Below, piece after piece: positions 52,400-61,385 of a stretch of DNA of 64,000 nt; positions within the stretch are counted from its first letter, which is position 1; the number at the start of each line of letters is the position of its first letter. Under the pieces are notes generated by a model. That model was given only the letters and a program-made list of their open reading frames with translations. It made no database searches and had not been told where the DNA came from. The DNA comes from CALLPQ01 sp039819545. Lineage in GTDB: Bacteria; Pseudomonadota; Alphaproteobacteria; Caulobacterales; Parvularculaceae. A program made the position numbers and the translations under genes. The stretch is from the NCBI GenBank assembly GCA_039819545.1, contig JBCBRS010000001.1, forward strand, positions 124,001-188,000, written 5' to 3'.

Positions 52400-53533
52400 T
52401 CAGCCGCCATGCCCCGCAACCCAACCGACGCAACCCGCCACATCGTTCAGCCCATGTTCACCGAGACAGAACGCTTCCTCGTAAGGGGTACGCGTGGCGG
52501 CAATACACTGGTTCAGGGTTAGCTTGACGAGCGACAGACACTGCTCGGATTTCCGGCTGGAGGCATAGGTGCGCACAACTTTATCGTTGAGAGCCCCCAC
52601 CGCGTAGCGCGCGGCGAGATTGAGAATGCGATCAATGGTGGCGTCGCTGCCCGCCCGCAGCTGATTATCGCGGGCAGTTTGATAGCCCCAGTCGGGCTTC
52701 CAGGTGTAGTCGGTGGTGGTAATGATCCCGGGGGTGCTGACCCCGTCGATGGATGAAACCACGAGCTGAGGCATGGCAATGCCCGGGCGCGACTGGGTGT
52801 AATATTCCGCCTCGCTGATCCGCTGGGTTGCGCTCATGGAAATTTTGCGTTTGCCCCAGCGGGTTTTCTGCATCGCGTAGGCTTGCGTTTTGAAATTCTC
52901 ACCAAGCGCCGTCATGCGCGCATGGTCGCGGTCGGTCATCGTCAAGATTGCAGCAATTGCAGCATTCGCCCCAGGCATTGATCGCGGGTACCGCGGGTCG
53001 GCGGAAATTTTTGCGATGAAGGCGTGGCGCCCCTCCAGATCAGCGGCCACTTTTTTCTTGCGGCGGCGTTTTTTGCGTTTCTTTTTTTTGTCGCCGGTGA
53101 TGCCAAGGACTTCGGCTTTTACGGCATCTGCAAATTCCGGCGTGTCTGCCGCAATCAACGCCGCATAGGCCATCCAGCCCGCCACGAGATCACGCGATTC
53201 GTGGGAAGCTAAGCGTTTGTGTGCGTCTCTCGTCACTTGAGCCGTTTCAAAGGCCATGCTTTCAATGGCCGTAACATCGGCGCGAAACCGCACATAGCTC
53301 AGTGCACTCAACTCCAGCGGGCCGGGTGTTTGGGTAAGGTTTTCGATTTTTTCTTCGCCGTCGAACGGCATGGCCAGCGTTGGTCCGCCGGTCGCCGCCA
53401 TTGATCCCAGGATCAGGCCCAGGCCCACGGTCAGAGCCATTACTCGCGTCCTTGGTTGTCGCTGGCTCTTATCAGTGATTTTTCCACCAACCGGGGAGGT
53501 CAGATTACGCCACATTCTTTCGGTCTCCACCAT
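52400..53533 (-). CDS. Exported protein of unknown function with a polybasic stretch
   Basis: A 377-residue protein with a hydrophobic N-terminal segment (MALTVGLGLILGSMAATGGP) that looks like a signal peptide or anchor, near residue 32. The start may be the ATG at 53533 or the one at 53515. The middle contains an extreme run of Lys/Arg at residues about 149-161. The C-terminal part has several Cys (SEQCLSLVKLTLNQCIAATR, then AFCLGEHGLNDVAGCVGW), which could form disulfides in the periplasm. I recognise no family. It is transcribed away from the histidine kinase gene with a 413-base gap between. The gene is real by length and coding character, but no function can be given. Confidence 0.75.
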   Translation of the reverse strand: MVETERMWRNLTSPVGGKITDKSQRQPRTRVMALTVGLGLILGSMAATGGPTLAMPFDGEEKIENLTQTPGPLELSALSYVRFRADVTAIESMAFETAQVTRDAHKRLASHESRDLVAGWMAYAALIAADTPEFADAVKAEVLGITGDKKKKRKKRRRKKKVAADLEGRHAFIAKISADPRYPRSMPGANAAIAAILTMTDRDHARMTALGENFKTQAYAMQKTRWGKRKISMSATQRISEAEYYTQSRPGIAMPQLVVSSIDGVSTPGIITTTDYTWKPDWGYQTARDNQLRAGSDATIDRILNLAARYAVGALNDKVVRTYASSRKSEQCLSLVKLTLNQCIAATRTPYEEAFCLGEHGLNDVAGCVGWVAGHGG

Positions 53534-53946
53534 GATCGTCGTTGTAAGATCGCCATGTTATCACCTTGTGACTGCTCAAAAAGCAATCACACCCGCCTTC
53601 TTTGCTGGCTTTGTATAAGCCTACAGTGTGAGCCCAAGGGTGTTAACACTCCGCCTCATAATTCTAGCGATATTCGCCATAAATTCGAGCCGTCCGTCGT
53701 GAGATTCTTTTTTACAAATTACTGGGGCATGGCGATCAGCGGGCCATTTTCGGGCCACTGCGACACTGTGGGTGGTGGGCGCGCGTGACGTTTGCCGCGC
53801 CTGGCCGTCAACCTGTCATTTTCCTTAGTTTATCTTTTGTTAACGATGGCAATGCGACTTTCCTGTTAGCCGACTCGCTTCACAGATAACAGGCGGTAAA
53901 CGTGCCGCCGTCTCAGTGAAGACGGTTCGGCAGGAGACCAAAACCG
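53534..53946. other. Divergent intergenic region with a CtrA-like site
   Basis: About 410 bases between divergent genes, with no supported coding sequence. It contains a near-perfect CtrA site (TTTA-N7-TTAA, 53829-53843, one mismatch), 104 bases before the histidine kinase start, and a small inverted repeat CCTGTTA/TAACAGG (53862-53893). Promoters for both genes presumably lie here. Confidence 0.4.
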
Positions 53947-55185
53947 ATGAAAACCCTGCTTCGCTCCCTGATCCCGACGACGGCCCCTGCCATCTGGCAG
54001 GTTGAAGGCGATGAACTGGTGGTGGTGGTCAATCTGAAAAACAAGGTCACGGCCCTGACAGGGGCGCTTGGCCCCGGTGGCCCGGCGTTGGCGCGTGGCC
54101 AGTCAGTTTTTACTCTGGTGGATGGCGCGGCTCATGATGATCTTGCCGCAGCACTCAACCGGTTGCGCCGCGCGGACATGGCGCAGGCGGGGACCGCGGC
54201 GCCGCTGGTGATCACGCTTAAGGGTGAAACGTGCAAACGCGCCGTAAGGCTACAACGTGCGGGCGGTGAGCAGATTCGCCTTCATCTAGGCCCCGTTCTC
54301 TCCGAAACAGCGCCAATGCCAAGCAACAACGCGGCGGCAACGGCTTGCGCCGGCACCGCCATCGCAGCGCCTGATCTTGCTGACCTCAGCCATGAAATGA
54401 AGACTCCGCTCAATGCTATTATGGGTTTTGCTGATACCATGCGCGAGGAGACCTTCGGTCCGTTGGGGGATGATCGCTACCGCGATTACGTCAACGATAT
54501 CTACCGCTCCGGCCAACATCTGATGGGCTTGATTACCTCAATTCTTGATCTTGCGCGCGAGGAAACAACGGGGGAGGCAAAGACGTCGCTCACCCATTTG
54601 GAAACGCTGCTCGATGAGACGGTTGCCATGGTCAGCCCGGCTCTGGCGGCCAGTGGGTTGCGCTTGCGGGTCGAATGCGACCGCGATTTGCCCGAATTGA
54701 TGCTTGATCAGCAGGCGGTACGCCAGATTGTGTTGAACCTTCTAACCAATGCTATCAAATTCACGAGCGACGGCGAAATTCGTCTTCTGGCGACCCTTGA
54801 CCGGGACGCTGATCACCTTGTGATGACTGTTCGGGATCCGGGTATTGGGATGAGTACGGATCAACTGGAAGGTCTCGGGACCAGGTTTACCGAGGTCCAG
54901 GCCGATGGGGTGCGCGGTGCCGCTGGTCATGGTCTTGGTCTTAATCTTGCCCACCGGCTAGCGGAAAAATGCGGCGGGTCACTCACCTTCTCCAGCGCCC
55001 CGGGCGAAGGGATGGTTGCGCGCTTAGTGCTGCCAGCTCAAGGCGCTGATCAACGCGAAGACAATTCTGTGGCGCCGTCCACATTGACCCAAAGCGGTCG
55101 CCCGGTTGCCCTTGTCACGCAAATGGAGCGGATTGAGCGCTTCCGTGAACGGTTGCAGACGGCTCGCAAATCCGACGCTGCTTGA
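53947..55185 (+). CDS. Soluble sensor histidine kinase
   Basis: A 412-residue kinase without membrane helices. The N-terminal 140 residues look like a diverged PAS-type sensor and a linker. The HisKA domain has the phospho-accepting His in DLSHEMKTPLNAIMGFADTM, followed by FGPLGDDRYRDYVNDIYRSG, which is typical of the PleC/DivJ-like group of alphaproteobacteria. The ATPase domain shows the N box (LNLLTNAIKFTSDGE), DPGIGMSTDQL and GHGLGLNLAHRLAEKCGG. No response regulator is adjacent, so the partner is unknown; DivK- or CtrA-linked regulators are possible. GGAGACC precedes the ATG. A CtrA-like site lies upstream. Confidence 0.88.
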   Translation: MKTLLRSLIPTTAPAIWQVEGDELVVVVNLKNKVTALTGALGPGGPALARGQSVFTLVDGAAHDDLAAALNRLRRADMAQAGTAAPLVITLKGETCKRAVRLQRAGGEQIRLHLGPVLSETAPMPSNNAAATACAGTAIAAPDLADLSHEMKTPLNAIMGFADTMREETFGPLGDDRYRDYVNDIYRSGQHLMGLITSILDLAREETTGEAKTSLTHLETLLDETVAMVSPALAASGLRLRVECDRDLPELMLDQQAVRQIVLNLLTNAIKFTSDGEIRLLATLDRDADHLVMTVRDPGIGMSTDQLEGLGTRFTEVQADGVRGAAGHGLGLNLAHRLAEKCGGSLTFSSAPGEGMVARLVLPAQGADQREDNSVAPSTLTQSGRPVALVTQMERIERFRERLQTARKSDAA

Positions 55186-55213
55186 CAGCAACGCCCCCAC
55201 AACGGGCTTTTCC

Positions 55214-55558
55214 ATGGTCCAATTAACGTCTGGTATCTGGGTTGCTGCCCATATTCGTTTGTGTACGGCGCGCGGTGCATTTGCCACCGTGGTGCGGCGC
55301 GGTCATGAGGAGGCGGGTGTCATCTATGTGATCGTTCGCCATGCGCCAAGCGCAAATCACCCTACCGGGGCCCAGTCGCTTTTTTTGCAAGAACGCGATG
55401 CGGACGGGTATCTGCGTTGGCAAGCCGCCTATGGTGATCCGCAGGCAGAAGATGTGGTGGATGCGCGCCTTGCGCGTGAAGCAAAGCGCGATCCTGATCT
55501 ATGGGTAATTGAGATTGAGTGTTGTGATGGCCGCGGTTTTCTTGATACGGACCGGTAA
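55214..55558 (+). CDS. DUF1491 family protein
   Basis: A 114-residue protein of the DUF1491 family, found almost only in alphaproteobacteria. Conserved parts are TSGIWVAAHIRLCTARGAFA and VVRRGHEEAGVIYVIVRH, then the closing ARLAREAKRDPDLWVIEIEC, where RxxxxDPDLWVIEIE is highly characteristic. The start is placed at the ATG at 55214; the open frame extends back into the kinase gene without support. It follows the kinase by 28 bases and may be co-transcribed with it. Function unknown. Confidence 0.88.
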   Translation: MVQLTSGIWVAAHIRLCTARGAFATVVRRGHEEAGVIYVIVRHAPSANHPTGAQSLFLQERDADGYLRWQAAYGDPQAEDVVDARLAREAKRDPDLWVIEIECCDGRGFLDTDR

Positions 55559-55595
55559 CCCGTATTATGACGGCATTACCGTTGACGACAAACCC

Positions 55596-56792
55596 TCAGG
55601 CCACATCCGCTGCGAAGGTCTGTTCACCTTCGTTCTTTTTCAGCACATCTTTTACCGATTTGCGCTCAATGCGTGGCCGCTGGTCAGCTTCGCTGGCACC
55701 GCCTGATGCGGCTGCCGACTGCGCCCGCACACGCCAGAAACGCATGACACGCTCGGCCGCCTCCTGAGGGATCTTCAGATAAAGATCGAGGATGCGCAGC
55801 GCTTTTGCCTGATCGTCGCTTTGGCGCTGTAATCCAAAGATAATCTTTGCGAAAGTTGAGCGTTCCAATCCCACAGCACGCGAGGCGATTGAGAGTGACT
55901 CCCATGACCTGTCCTGAAAGATGCGGGTCGTCGTGGCGGGATCAATGCCCGTGTAATGGGCGAACGCCAACAGGAACTCTGTGGCGCGTTTTGTTTCCAC
56001 AAGTTCCTTCAAGAGCGATTCTGTCACCGCATTGGCGCGCGCTTTATCGTTGATATATTTTTGCGCCTCCTCAAATTCGATCCGAACGTCCGCGCTGGCC
56101 GAGGCTAAAATCTTTCGTCTATTGGTTTTGATCGCTTGATCAATCAGCGCGGGATCAAGCATCTCGGAGCGTTTCAGGATTTCCCGTTTTAGAGCCGATG
56201 ACACGAAAAAATACATCTGCGTCAGCAGTTGCGGGGCGAGATCAAACCTCCCAGTCATGGGCGCCTGCAATTCCGGTACGCTGCGAGCATGCTCGACCAG
56301 TTGCTCCATCGTATCACTGGCGATTGTTGCCGACTTATTTTGCGCAAGAGAGACGAGGACTTCCTTATCACCGCGTGAGACGAGCGCTCGCGACATCGTT
56401 TCGGTCACATCCTTCCGGGCACTGATGGCCCGCAAATGGCTTTGTGATCGCTTCTGGATGACCTTCATCAGGTCGTTTTCGGACAGAGCGGCGGAACGGT
56501 GCAGAATAGGTTCGGCAACGGAGAATTCGTCGTTGGCCAATTGGGTAATGAGGCCATGCGGTGCGTTGGGCACATCGGCGAGCTTGTCGGCGAGTTCGCG
56601 GCGCAGGGCCGTCTCCACATTCTGCGTGATCCGGCTCATAATCACATCGAAATGCTGCATCTCGCTGGAGGAATACCGGTCCGGCGTCGCCATAAAGACG
56701 TCGGTAATCTCCCGAAGGAGATCCCGTCGTTTATTACTGGATCCCTCTTTGGCAACTGCGATCAGCTGCTTTAAGCGCGATGTGCTCGTCAT
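55596..56792 (-). CDS. DUF2336 protein, second copy
   Basis: A 398-residue helical protein, a paralogue of the DUF2336 protein at 39.8 kb. It shares the N-terminal helical repeat with TQNVETALRRELADKLADVP and the pattern LITQLANDEFSVAEPILHRS, then SRALVSRGDKEVLVSLAQNK. The C-terminal half has FQDRSWESLSIASRAVGLER and the closing RVMRFWRVRAQSA. I start at the ATG with AGGGGA upstream. The tail is charged and disordered (ERKSVKDVLKKNEGEQTF). It converges on the DUF1491 gene and diverges from the SH3 lipoprotein gene. Function unknown. Confidence 0.86.
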   Translation of the reverse strand: MTSTSRLKQLIAVAKEGSSNKRRDLLREITDVFMATPDRYSSSEMQHFDVIMSRITQNVETALRRELADKLADVPNAPHGLITQLANDEFSVAEPILHRSAALSENDLMKVIQKRSQSHLRAISARKDVTETMSRALVSRGDKEVLVSLAQNKSATIASDTMEQLVEHARSVPELQAPMTGRFDLAPQLLTQMYFFVSSALKREILKRSEMLDPALIDQAIKTNRRKILASASADVRIEFEEAQKYINDKARANAVTESLLKELVETKRATEFLLAFAHYTGIDPATTTRIFQDRSWESLSIASRAVGLERSTFAKIIFGLQRQSDDQAKALRILDLYLKIPQEAAERVMRFWRVRAQSAAASGGASEADQRPRIERKSVKDVLKKNEGEQTFAADVA

Positions 56793-56976
56793 ACCGTCCC
56801 CTGCCACCCCGAATTGGGTTACCTTACAGATTTGTTATGATGTGCCCCGAAACTGTAAAAAAAATGCCCCCGTTGCACCGCCCGATGGTTAACATTGTGG
56901 CAGAAAAACAGGTACGGTGGCGTGCCGTTGGGGAGCGGCCTTCGATCTTTTGGGTTAACGGAAAAGCGGTCAAAAA

Positions 56977-57777
56977 ATGGCGAAAACCAATTTCTCCGGC
57001 ACAGGCTGGGCCAGTGGGCAAAAGACACACCAAGAATCGCGGCGTTTGTGGAGCGGGTTCGTGTCGCTCCTCGTGGCCGGCGCCATGACGCTTGGCGGCT
57101 GTGCCACCAATTATGATGATTGGCGCAGTGACGAGGCTCAGAGCATGCAAGGACTGCAGGATTACGCCGCTGACTCGGCCCTGTCAGAACAGCTGTCGCG
57201 CGCTGATCGCATCCGGTTGAGCACCGCGTTTGTTGGAGCCATGGGCCAGGACGGTGACGCCCCGGTGACCTGGCAGGGGGCATCGGGTAAGGGTGCCATC
57301 CGCCCGGGCGAGCACCTGCTCGCCAATGTCTTGGCTAACCCGCAGGAGGTTCTGCCAACGCGCGCGGATATTTCCGTCACCTACCCTCTGGCCACAGAGC
57401 AAGGCGATCAGGTTCTTCTTAAAAATTCTAATGTGCGTCTTGGTCCGTCAACGGATTTTCCAGTGACGGAAACCTTGAGCGCCGGAACAGGGGTTGAGGG
57501 GCTCGGCCTTGTGCAAGGTGAACCGTGGATGTTGATCGCCTATGAGGATCAGGTGCGCGGCTATGTCTACAACAAGCTGATGCAGGTAGCGCCAGGTGCC
57601 AATCGCTTGCAATTGGCAGGCGGGCCTGTTCGTACACCGCATTTGTGCCGGGAGTTTGACCAGAGCCTGACAGTCAACGGACAAAAAGATCGTTGGCAAG
57701 GTATGGCCTGCGATTTCGGGAATGGCTGGGAACTGGCTGGCGAGACCGGTCCAACAATCCTCGGTGAGGCTTTTTAA
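56977..57777 (+). CDS. SH3-domain lipoprotein
   Basis: A 266-residue predicted lipoprotein. The N-terminus has an unusually long charged stretch, then a hydrophobic region and lipobox (LVAGAMTLGGC), with the Cys near residue 42. A bacterial SH3 domain occupies about residues 145-200 (DQVLLKNSNVRLGPSTDFPV and then EDQVRGYVYNKLMQVAPG). The C-terminal domain with two Cys (HLCREFDQSLTV and WQGMACDFGNGWEL) resembles the surface-antigen-like (17 kDa antigen type) C-terminal part seen in alphaproteobacteria. It is convergent with the penicillin-binding protein gene. A role at the cell envelope is likely. Confidence 0.8.
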   Translation: MAKTNFSGTGWASGQKTHQESRRLWSGFVSLLVAGAMTLGGCATNYDDWRSDEAQSMQGLQDYAADSALSEQLSRADRIRLSTAFVGAMGQDGDAPVTWQGASGKGAIRPGEHLLANVLANPQEVLPTRADISVTYPLATEQGDQVLLKNSNVRLGPSTDFPVTETLSAGTGVEGLGLVQGEPWMLIAYEDQVRGYVYNKLMQVAPGANRLQLAGGPVRTPHLCREFDQSLTVNGQKDRWQGMACDFGNGWELAGETGPTILGEAF

Positions 57778-57781
57778 CAAG

Positions 57782-57840
57782 AAGCAGCACAGCGCGGTTT
57801 CAGGGCCCCTTGAAGGACGAGGTTTGGCACTGGGCTGCTT
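57782..57840. terminator. Possible bidirectional terminator between convergent genes
   Basis: AAGCAGCACAG (57782-57792) and CTGGGCTGCTT (57830-57840) form an inverted repeat with one mismatch, and a GGGCCC palindrome lies within the loop. It sits between the convergent SH3 lipoprotein and penicillin-binding protein genes and touches the stop codon of the latter. There is no long T-tract, so it may be an imperfect terminator. Confidence 0.4.
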
Positions 57841-60170
57841 TAGTTATCCCGGCTGCGGCGGCGAAAGAATCCGCGCCGGCGTGGTCGTCGTTCACGGCGT
57901 GTCGTGCGCTCGCGGGCAATGCGGTTAAACCCGCCGGTGACGTCGGCATAGAAATTAAGCAGTACCGGATCGTCCGTATAGGTCGGTGCGGGATATGCAC
58001 CCGCGAGCTTTCGTTCAGGCAGACCTTTATGGGCGGCCAGCATATAGGTTTTCCAGATGGTGGCGGGGATGGAGCCGCCAGTCACTTTTTCCATCCCGCT
58101 ATTGGCATCATTCCCCGTCCACACCCCGGTGACGAGCTGGCCGGTATAGCCAACGAACCACGCATCGCGCCAGTCATTGGTGGTGCCGGTCTTACCCATG
58201 GCCTGACGCGAGCCAAGAGTTGCCCGGCGCCCGGTACCCGTCAACATAACTTGGTACAAAAGATGGTTTATGTCTTTTGAGACAGACGCGGTGAAGACGC
58301 GGTCCGATGCTTCGCGTTCATGGGTATACAGAATAGTTCCATCCTGATTGCGGATCGTCTCGATAAGATAAGGGGTCACCCGCGTCCCCCCTCGCGCAAG
58401 CGGCAGGTAAGCGCGCGTTAACTCCTCTAGGGTCAATTCCACTGCGCCAAGCGCCAGGGATGGGTGCGGTTGAAGCGGGGAGGTGATGCCCACACGCCGG
58501 GCAACGTCGATGACGTTCTCGCGGCCAACTTCTTCGCTCACTTGGACTGAAACCGTATTGATCGATTTCGCCACCGCCTCCGTCAAGCGGACAGGTCCGG
58601 CAAATTCGTCCGCATAGTTACTGGGCTGCCATCCATCAATATTGATGGGCTGATCAATGTACTTGGCGTCGGGCGAGATGCCGGCTTCAAGCGCGGCTAT
58701 ATAAACAAACGGTTTGAACGCAGAACCTGGCTGACGGCGGGCCTGGACGGCGCGGTTAAACTGACTGTCACGGTAATCGCGCCCCCCTGCCATGGCCCGC
58801 GTCGCGCCATCAAGATCGTAACTGATCAAAGCGGCCTGCTCGGCACCGCGCTGACGCGCTTCGATGGTCAGGGCCAGCGACAACGCCGTTTCCGCATCCT
58901 TTTGCAACTGCGGATCAAGTGTTGTCTGTATAATCAGATCGCCATCATTGCTCCCCACCAGCGTTGTGGCCATGGCCGCCACATTATCGAACGCATAGCC
59001 AAGCTCGGCGGAAAATTCGTTGATGGCAAGAACAGCCGGGTTCAGCTTGGCATCGCGTGCCTGAAACCCTGTAATGGCGTTAATCTCAAGAAGGTTATCA
59101 ACAACCTCGGCGCTACGACGCTCCGCTCCCAGAAGGTTTTGCGTTGGCGCAAGGCTTGACGGCGCTTTCGGCAGACCCGCCAGCATTGCCGCTTCAGCAA
59201 GGTTCACCTCGCGGGCTGATTTACCGAAATAAGTTTTTGCCGCCGCTTCTACGCCATAGGCACCGGCGCCCAAATAGATGCGGTTGAGATAGAGCGATAA
59301 TAGCTCATCTTTCGAGTAGCGGCCCTCCAGCCAAATCGCGAGCAACGCCTCGCGCAGCTTTCGTTTATAGGTGCGGTCAGGACTGAGAAAGAGGTTCTTG
59401 GCCAGCTGTTGGGTGATGGTCGACCCCCCCTGAACAACGCTACCGGAGCGATAGTTGGTCACCGCCGCCCGGATCGTACCGCGCAGATCAATCCCAAAGT
59501 GATCGTAAAACCGCCGGTCCTCTGTGGCCAGAAATGCCGCCACAAGATAGTCGGGTAATTCATCAACGCTCACCGCCTCACCGTAGCGTGCGCCGCGTGA
59601 CATCATCTCCGTACCGTGACGATCGAGCATGACGATGGAAGATTGCCGGTTGATATTCCACAGGTCAGTCGCAGACGCGACGCGCGGGGCCATCTGTACG
59701 AACGTTAGATAAAGCGCGAGCCCGACGCCGAAAAAGCCTAACGACGCGGCGGTGGAAATAATCGGGCGCGCTATTTGCGCAAGGCGCTGGGCAAACGGCT
59801 GCGGTAAGTTTTGGGTGTGGTTGCCCGTCCGCTTGGCGGGTCGCCCGGCATTGGCCTTTTTGGTTGTCCGGGCGCCCCGGGGTATCGTCCCCGATGGGCT
59901 TTTGCGCCGGGTCTGGGATTTTGTCCTCGATTTATTTTTCGATTTGGTTGTGGGGGTATCGCCCGAAAGACGGGCGCGCAGGGCCGTCCACCTGGTTTCA
60001 GCACCGCTCATGGCAGCGGCGACCCGGCTGCTCACGGCGCTTGCCGCCGACCCGGTTTTTTTTGTCGCGTGCTTACTCGCCTTGGATTTTTTAGGCGGCG
60101 ACGAGCGAGCCGCACGCGCGCGGGGTTTCGCGCTGGCAGTTTTTTTGGTGGGGCGCTTTGATGAAGTCAT
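57840..60170 (-). CDS. Class A penicillin-binding protein (PBP1A-type)
   Basis: A bifunctional peptidoglycan synthase of 776 residues. A very long basic cytoplasmic tail (residues about 1-130, rich in Lys, Ser, Thr and Arg) precedes the membrane anchor (STAASLGFFGVGLALYLTFV). The glycosyltransferase domain has FLATEDRRFYDHFGIDLRG and QGGSTITQQLAKNLFLS. The transpeptidase domain has the active Ser in RQPGSAFKPFVYIAALEAG, then SINTVSVQ and MGKTGTTNDWRDAWFVGYTG. The tail ends in RRERRPRRRGFFRRRSRDN, also highly basic. The start is the ATG at 60170; a TTG seven codons earlier is possible. Basic tails of this kind may bind polyanions or partner proteins. Confidence 0.93.
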   Translation of the reverse strand: MTSSKRPTKKTASAKPRARAARSSPPKKSKASKHATKKTGSAASAVSSRVAAAMSGAETRWTALRARLSGDTPTTKSKNKSRTKSQTRRKSPSGTIPRGARTTKKANAGRPAKRTGNHTQNLPQPFAQRLAQIARPIISTAASLGFFGVGLALYLTFVQMAPRVASATDLWNINRQSSIVMLDRHGTEMMSRGARYGEAVSVDELPDYLVAAFLATEDRRFYDHFGIDLRGTIRAAVTNYRSGSVVQGGSTITQQLAKNLFLSPDRTYKRKLREALLAIWLEGRYSKDELLSLYLNRIYLGAGAYGVEAAAKTYFGKSAREVNLAEAAMLAGLPKAPSSLAPTQNLLGAERRSAEVVDNLLEINAITGFQARDAKLNPAVLAINEFSAELGYAFDNVAAMATTLVGSNDGDLIIQTTLDPQLQKDAETALSLALTIEARQRGAEQAALISYDLDGATRAMAGGRDYRDSQFNRAVQARRQPGSAFKPFVYIAALEAGISPDAKYIDQPINIDGWQPSNYADEFAGPVRLTEAVAKSINTVSVQVSEEVGRENVIDVARRVGITSPLQPHPSLALGAVELTLEELTRAYLPLARGGTRVTPYLIETIRNQDGTILYTHEREASDRVFTASVSKDINHLLYQVMLTGTGRRATLGSRQAMGKTGTTNDWRDAWFVGYTGQLVTGVWTGNDANSGMEKVTGGSIPATIWKTYMLAAHKGLPERKLAGAYPAPTYTDDPVLLNFYADVTGGFNRIARERTTRRERRPRRRGFFRRRSRDN

Positions 60171-60340
60171 AGGGGCGTGGAGCGGTATCAATCAGCGTTG
60201 TGAACGAGCGGTGTCAGGCACAAAGGCGGCGCAGGCACGCATATCCGTGCGATGTCATCATAGCCATTTCCATACGCGGGGCGATAGCGTAATTTCATCG
60301 CTACTGATCATGAAGTCTGTGGGAAGATTGAGGCAACGGC

Positions 60341-60892
60341 ATGAAAAAGCAGCCCGTTTGCGGGCCCAACCCCCGAAATGCACCCGTCCTTTCCGCCGTG
60401 GTGCCGCCAGCGGACCGCGCGGTTAAGAAGATGGATGCGCGAATTCCTGACACAACTTCGCGCTATTGGGAGAAAAAATCCCTTGAGGAAATGAATGACG
60501 CAGAATGGGAAGCTTTGTGTGACGGGTGCGGCCGCTGTTGCCTTGTCCTCCTAATTGATGACGATACCGGCGAGACCCACGAGACCGATGTTGCCTGTCG
60601 GCTTTACGATGTAGAAAATCGTCGGTGTGCAGACTATAATAATCGCGCAGCACGCGTGCCCGATTGTGTCACCTTGTCACCGCAAACTGCGCGCACCCTT
60701 ACCTGGATGCCCGAAACATGCGCCTATCGTCGCCTGGCCCATGGCGAAGGGTTGCCCGCTTGGCATCCGCTTCTGACTGGAACCAGAGAGAGCGTTGTTC
60801 GCGCAGGCGTCGCCACCGCAAAAACGCTGCTGAATGAAGATGAAATTCGCGATCAGGATTTACCTGGCCGCGTGCGCGCTCTACGGCGTTAA
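60341..60892 (+). CDS. YcgN family cysteine-cluster protein (UPF0260)
   Basis: A 183-residue protein of the YcgN/UPF0260 family. The signature is ALCDGCGRCCLVLLIDDDTG with the Cys cluster CxxCxxCC, preceded by YWEKKSLEEMNDAEWE, and later Cys residues (VACRLYDVENRRCADYNNRA and VPDCVTLSP) that could bind a metal or Fe-S cluster. WMPETCAYRRLAHGEGLPAW with HPLLTGTRESV is a second conserved region. The start may be 60341, which has GAGGCAACGG upstream, or an ATG at 60431; the conserved domain begins at residue 40. Function not established. Confidence 0.9.
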   Translation: MKKQPVCGPNPRNAPVLSAVVPPADRAVKKMDARIPDTTSRYWEKKSLEEMNDAEWEALCDGCGRCCLVLLIDDDTGETHETDVACRLYDVENRRCADYNNRAARVPDCVTLSPQTARTLTWMPETCAYRRLAHGEGLPAWHPLLTGTRESVVRAGVATAKTLLNEDEIRDQDLPGRVRALRR

Positions 60893-60986
60893 TCAAGCCA
60901 CCGTTAAAAACTTATCCCCACCTTTTCGCGTGCCCCTATAGTGCACCGTGAAGGGGGCGTTCGCTTTTTCAAAAAGGCGCAACGTC

Positions 60987-61385
60987 ATGGATAATCTGAT
61001 AAAGCGGCAAGTGCGGCACGACTGGCAGTTTTCCGGCTGTCAAGATTTGGTTGACCGTGTCCTCAAAATCGCCCGCGATCCAGAAACCGATATTGATGTG
61101 CTCGATAAGGCCTTGCGTATGCTGTCACCCGGGATGGCAGCGCTTAATATCGCCAGTTCTATCGATGATAAAATCGTTACACGGATTGAAAAGGCTGAGG
61201 CGCGCCGGGCTGCCTTGACGGAGACTGCTCAGGATATTCACAACGATGACAGCCGTGCCGCCAAGCAGCCAAGCCTTGATCAACTCCTTGAGGAAACTGC
61301 ACGATTTGCTCATTCACGACTTGCCAGCGGCGGATTATCAAAGCCTCCAAACGCAGATGCGCCAGGAGATAGCTCCCCATGCTGA
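60987..61385 (+). CDS. Small protein at the head of a GTA-like packaging cluster (possible small terminase)
   Basis: A 132-residue charged helical protein starting at an ATG with AAAGGCGC upstream. It has HDWQFSGCQDLVDRVLKIAR, then DIDVLDKALRMLSPGMAALN, and an acidic/basic middle. It overlaps the terminase frame by about 140 bases, or by 28 if a later terminase start is used. In gene transfer agents and related prophages a small gene (g1-like, small terminase) precedes the large terminase, so this is the best guess from position. The sequence alone does not prove it. A TTATCCCCA lies just upstream. Confidence 0.55.
   Translation: MDNLIKRQVRHDWQFSGCQDLVDRVLKIARDPETDIDVLDKALRMLSPGMAALNIASSIDDKIVTRIEKAEARRAALTETAQDIHNDDSRAAKQPSLDQLLEETARFAHSRLASGGLSKPPNADAPGDSSPC

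Noticed and set aside
56257..56892. Plus-strand open frame of 211 codons
   Set aside because: Antisense to the second DUF2336 gene, which has family features and a good start.
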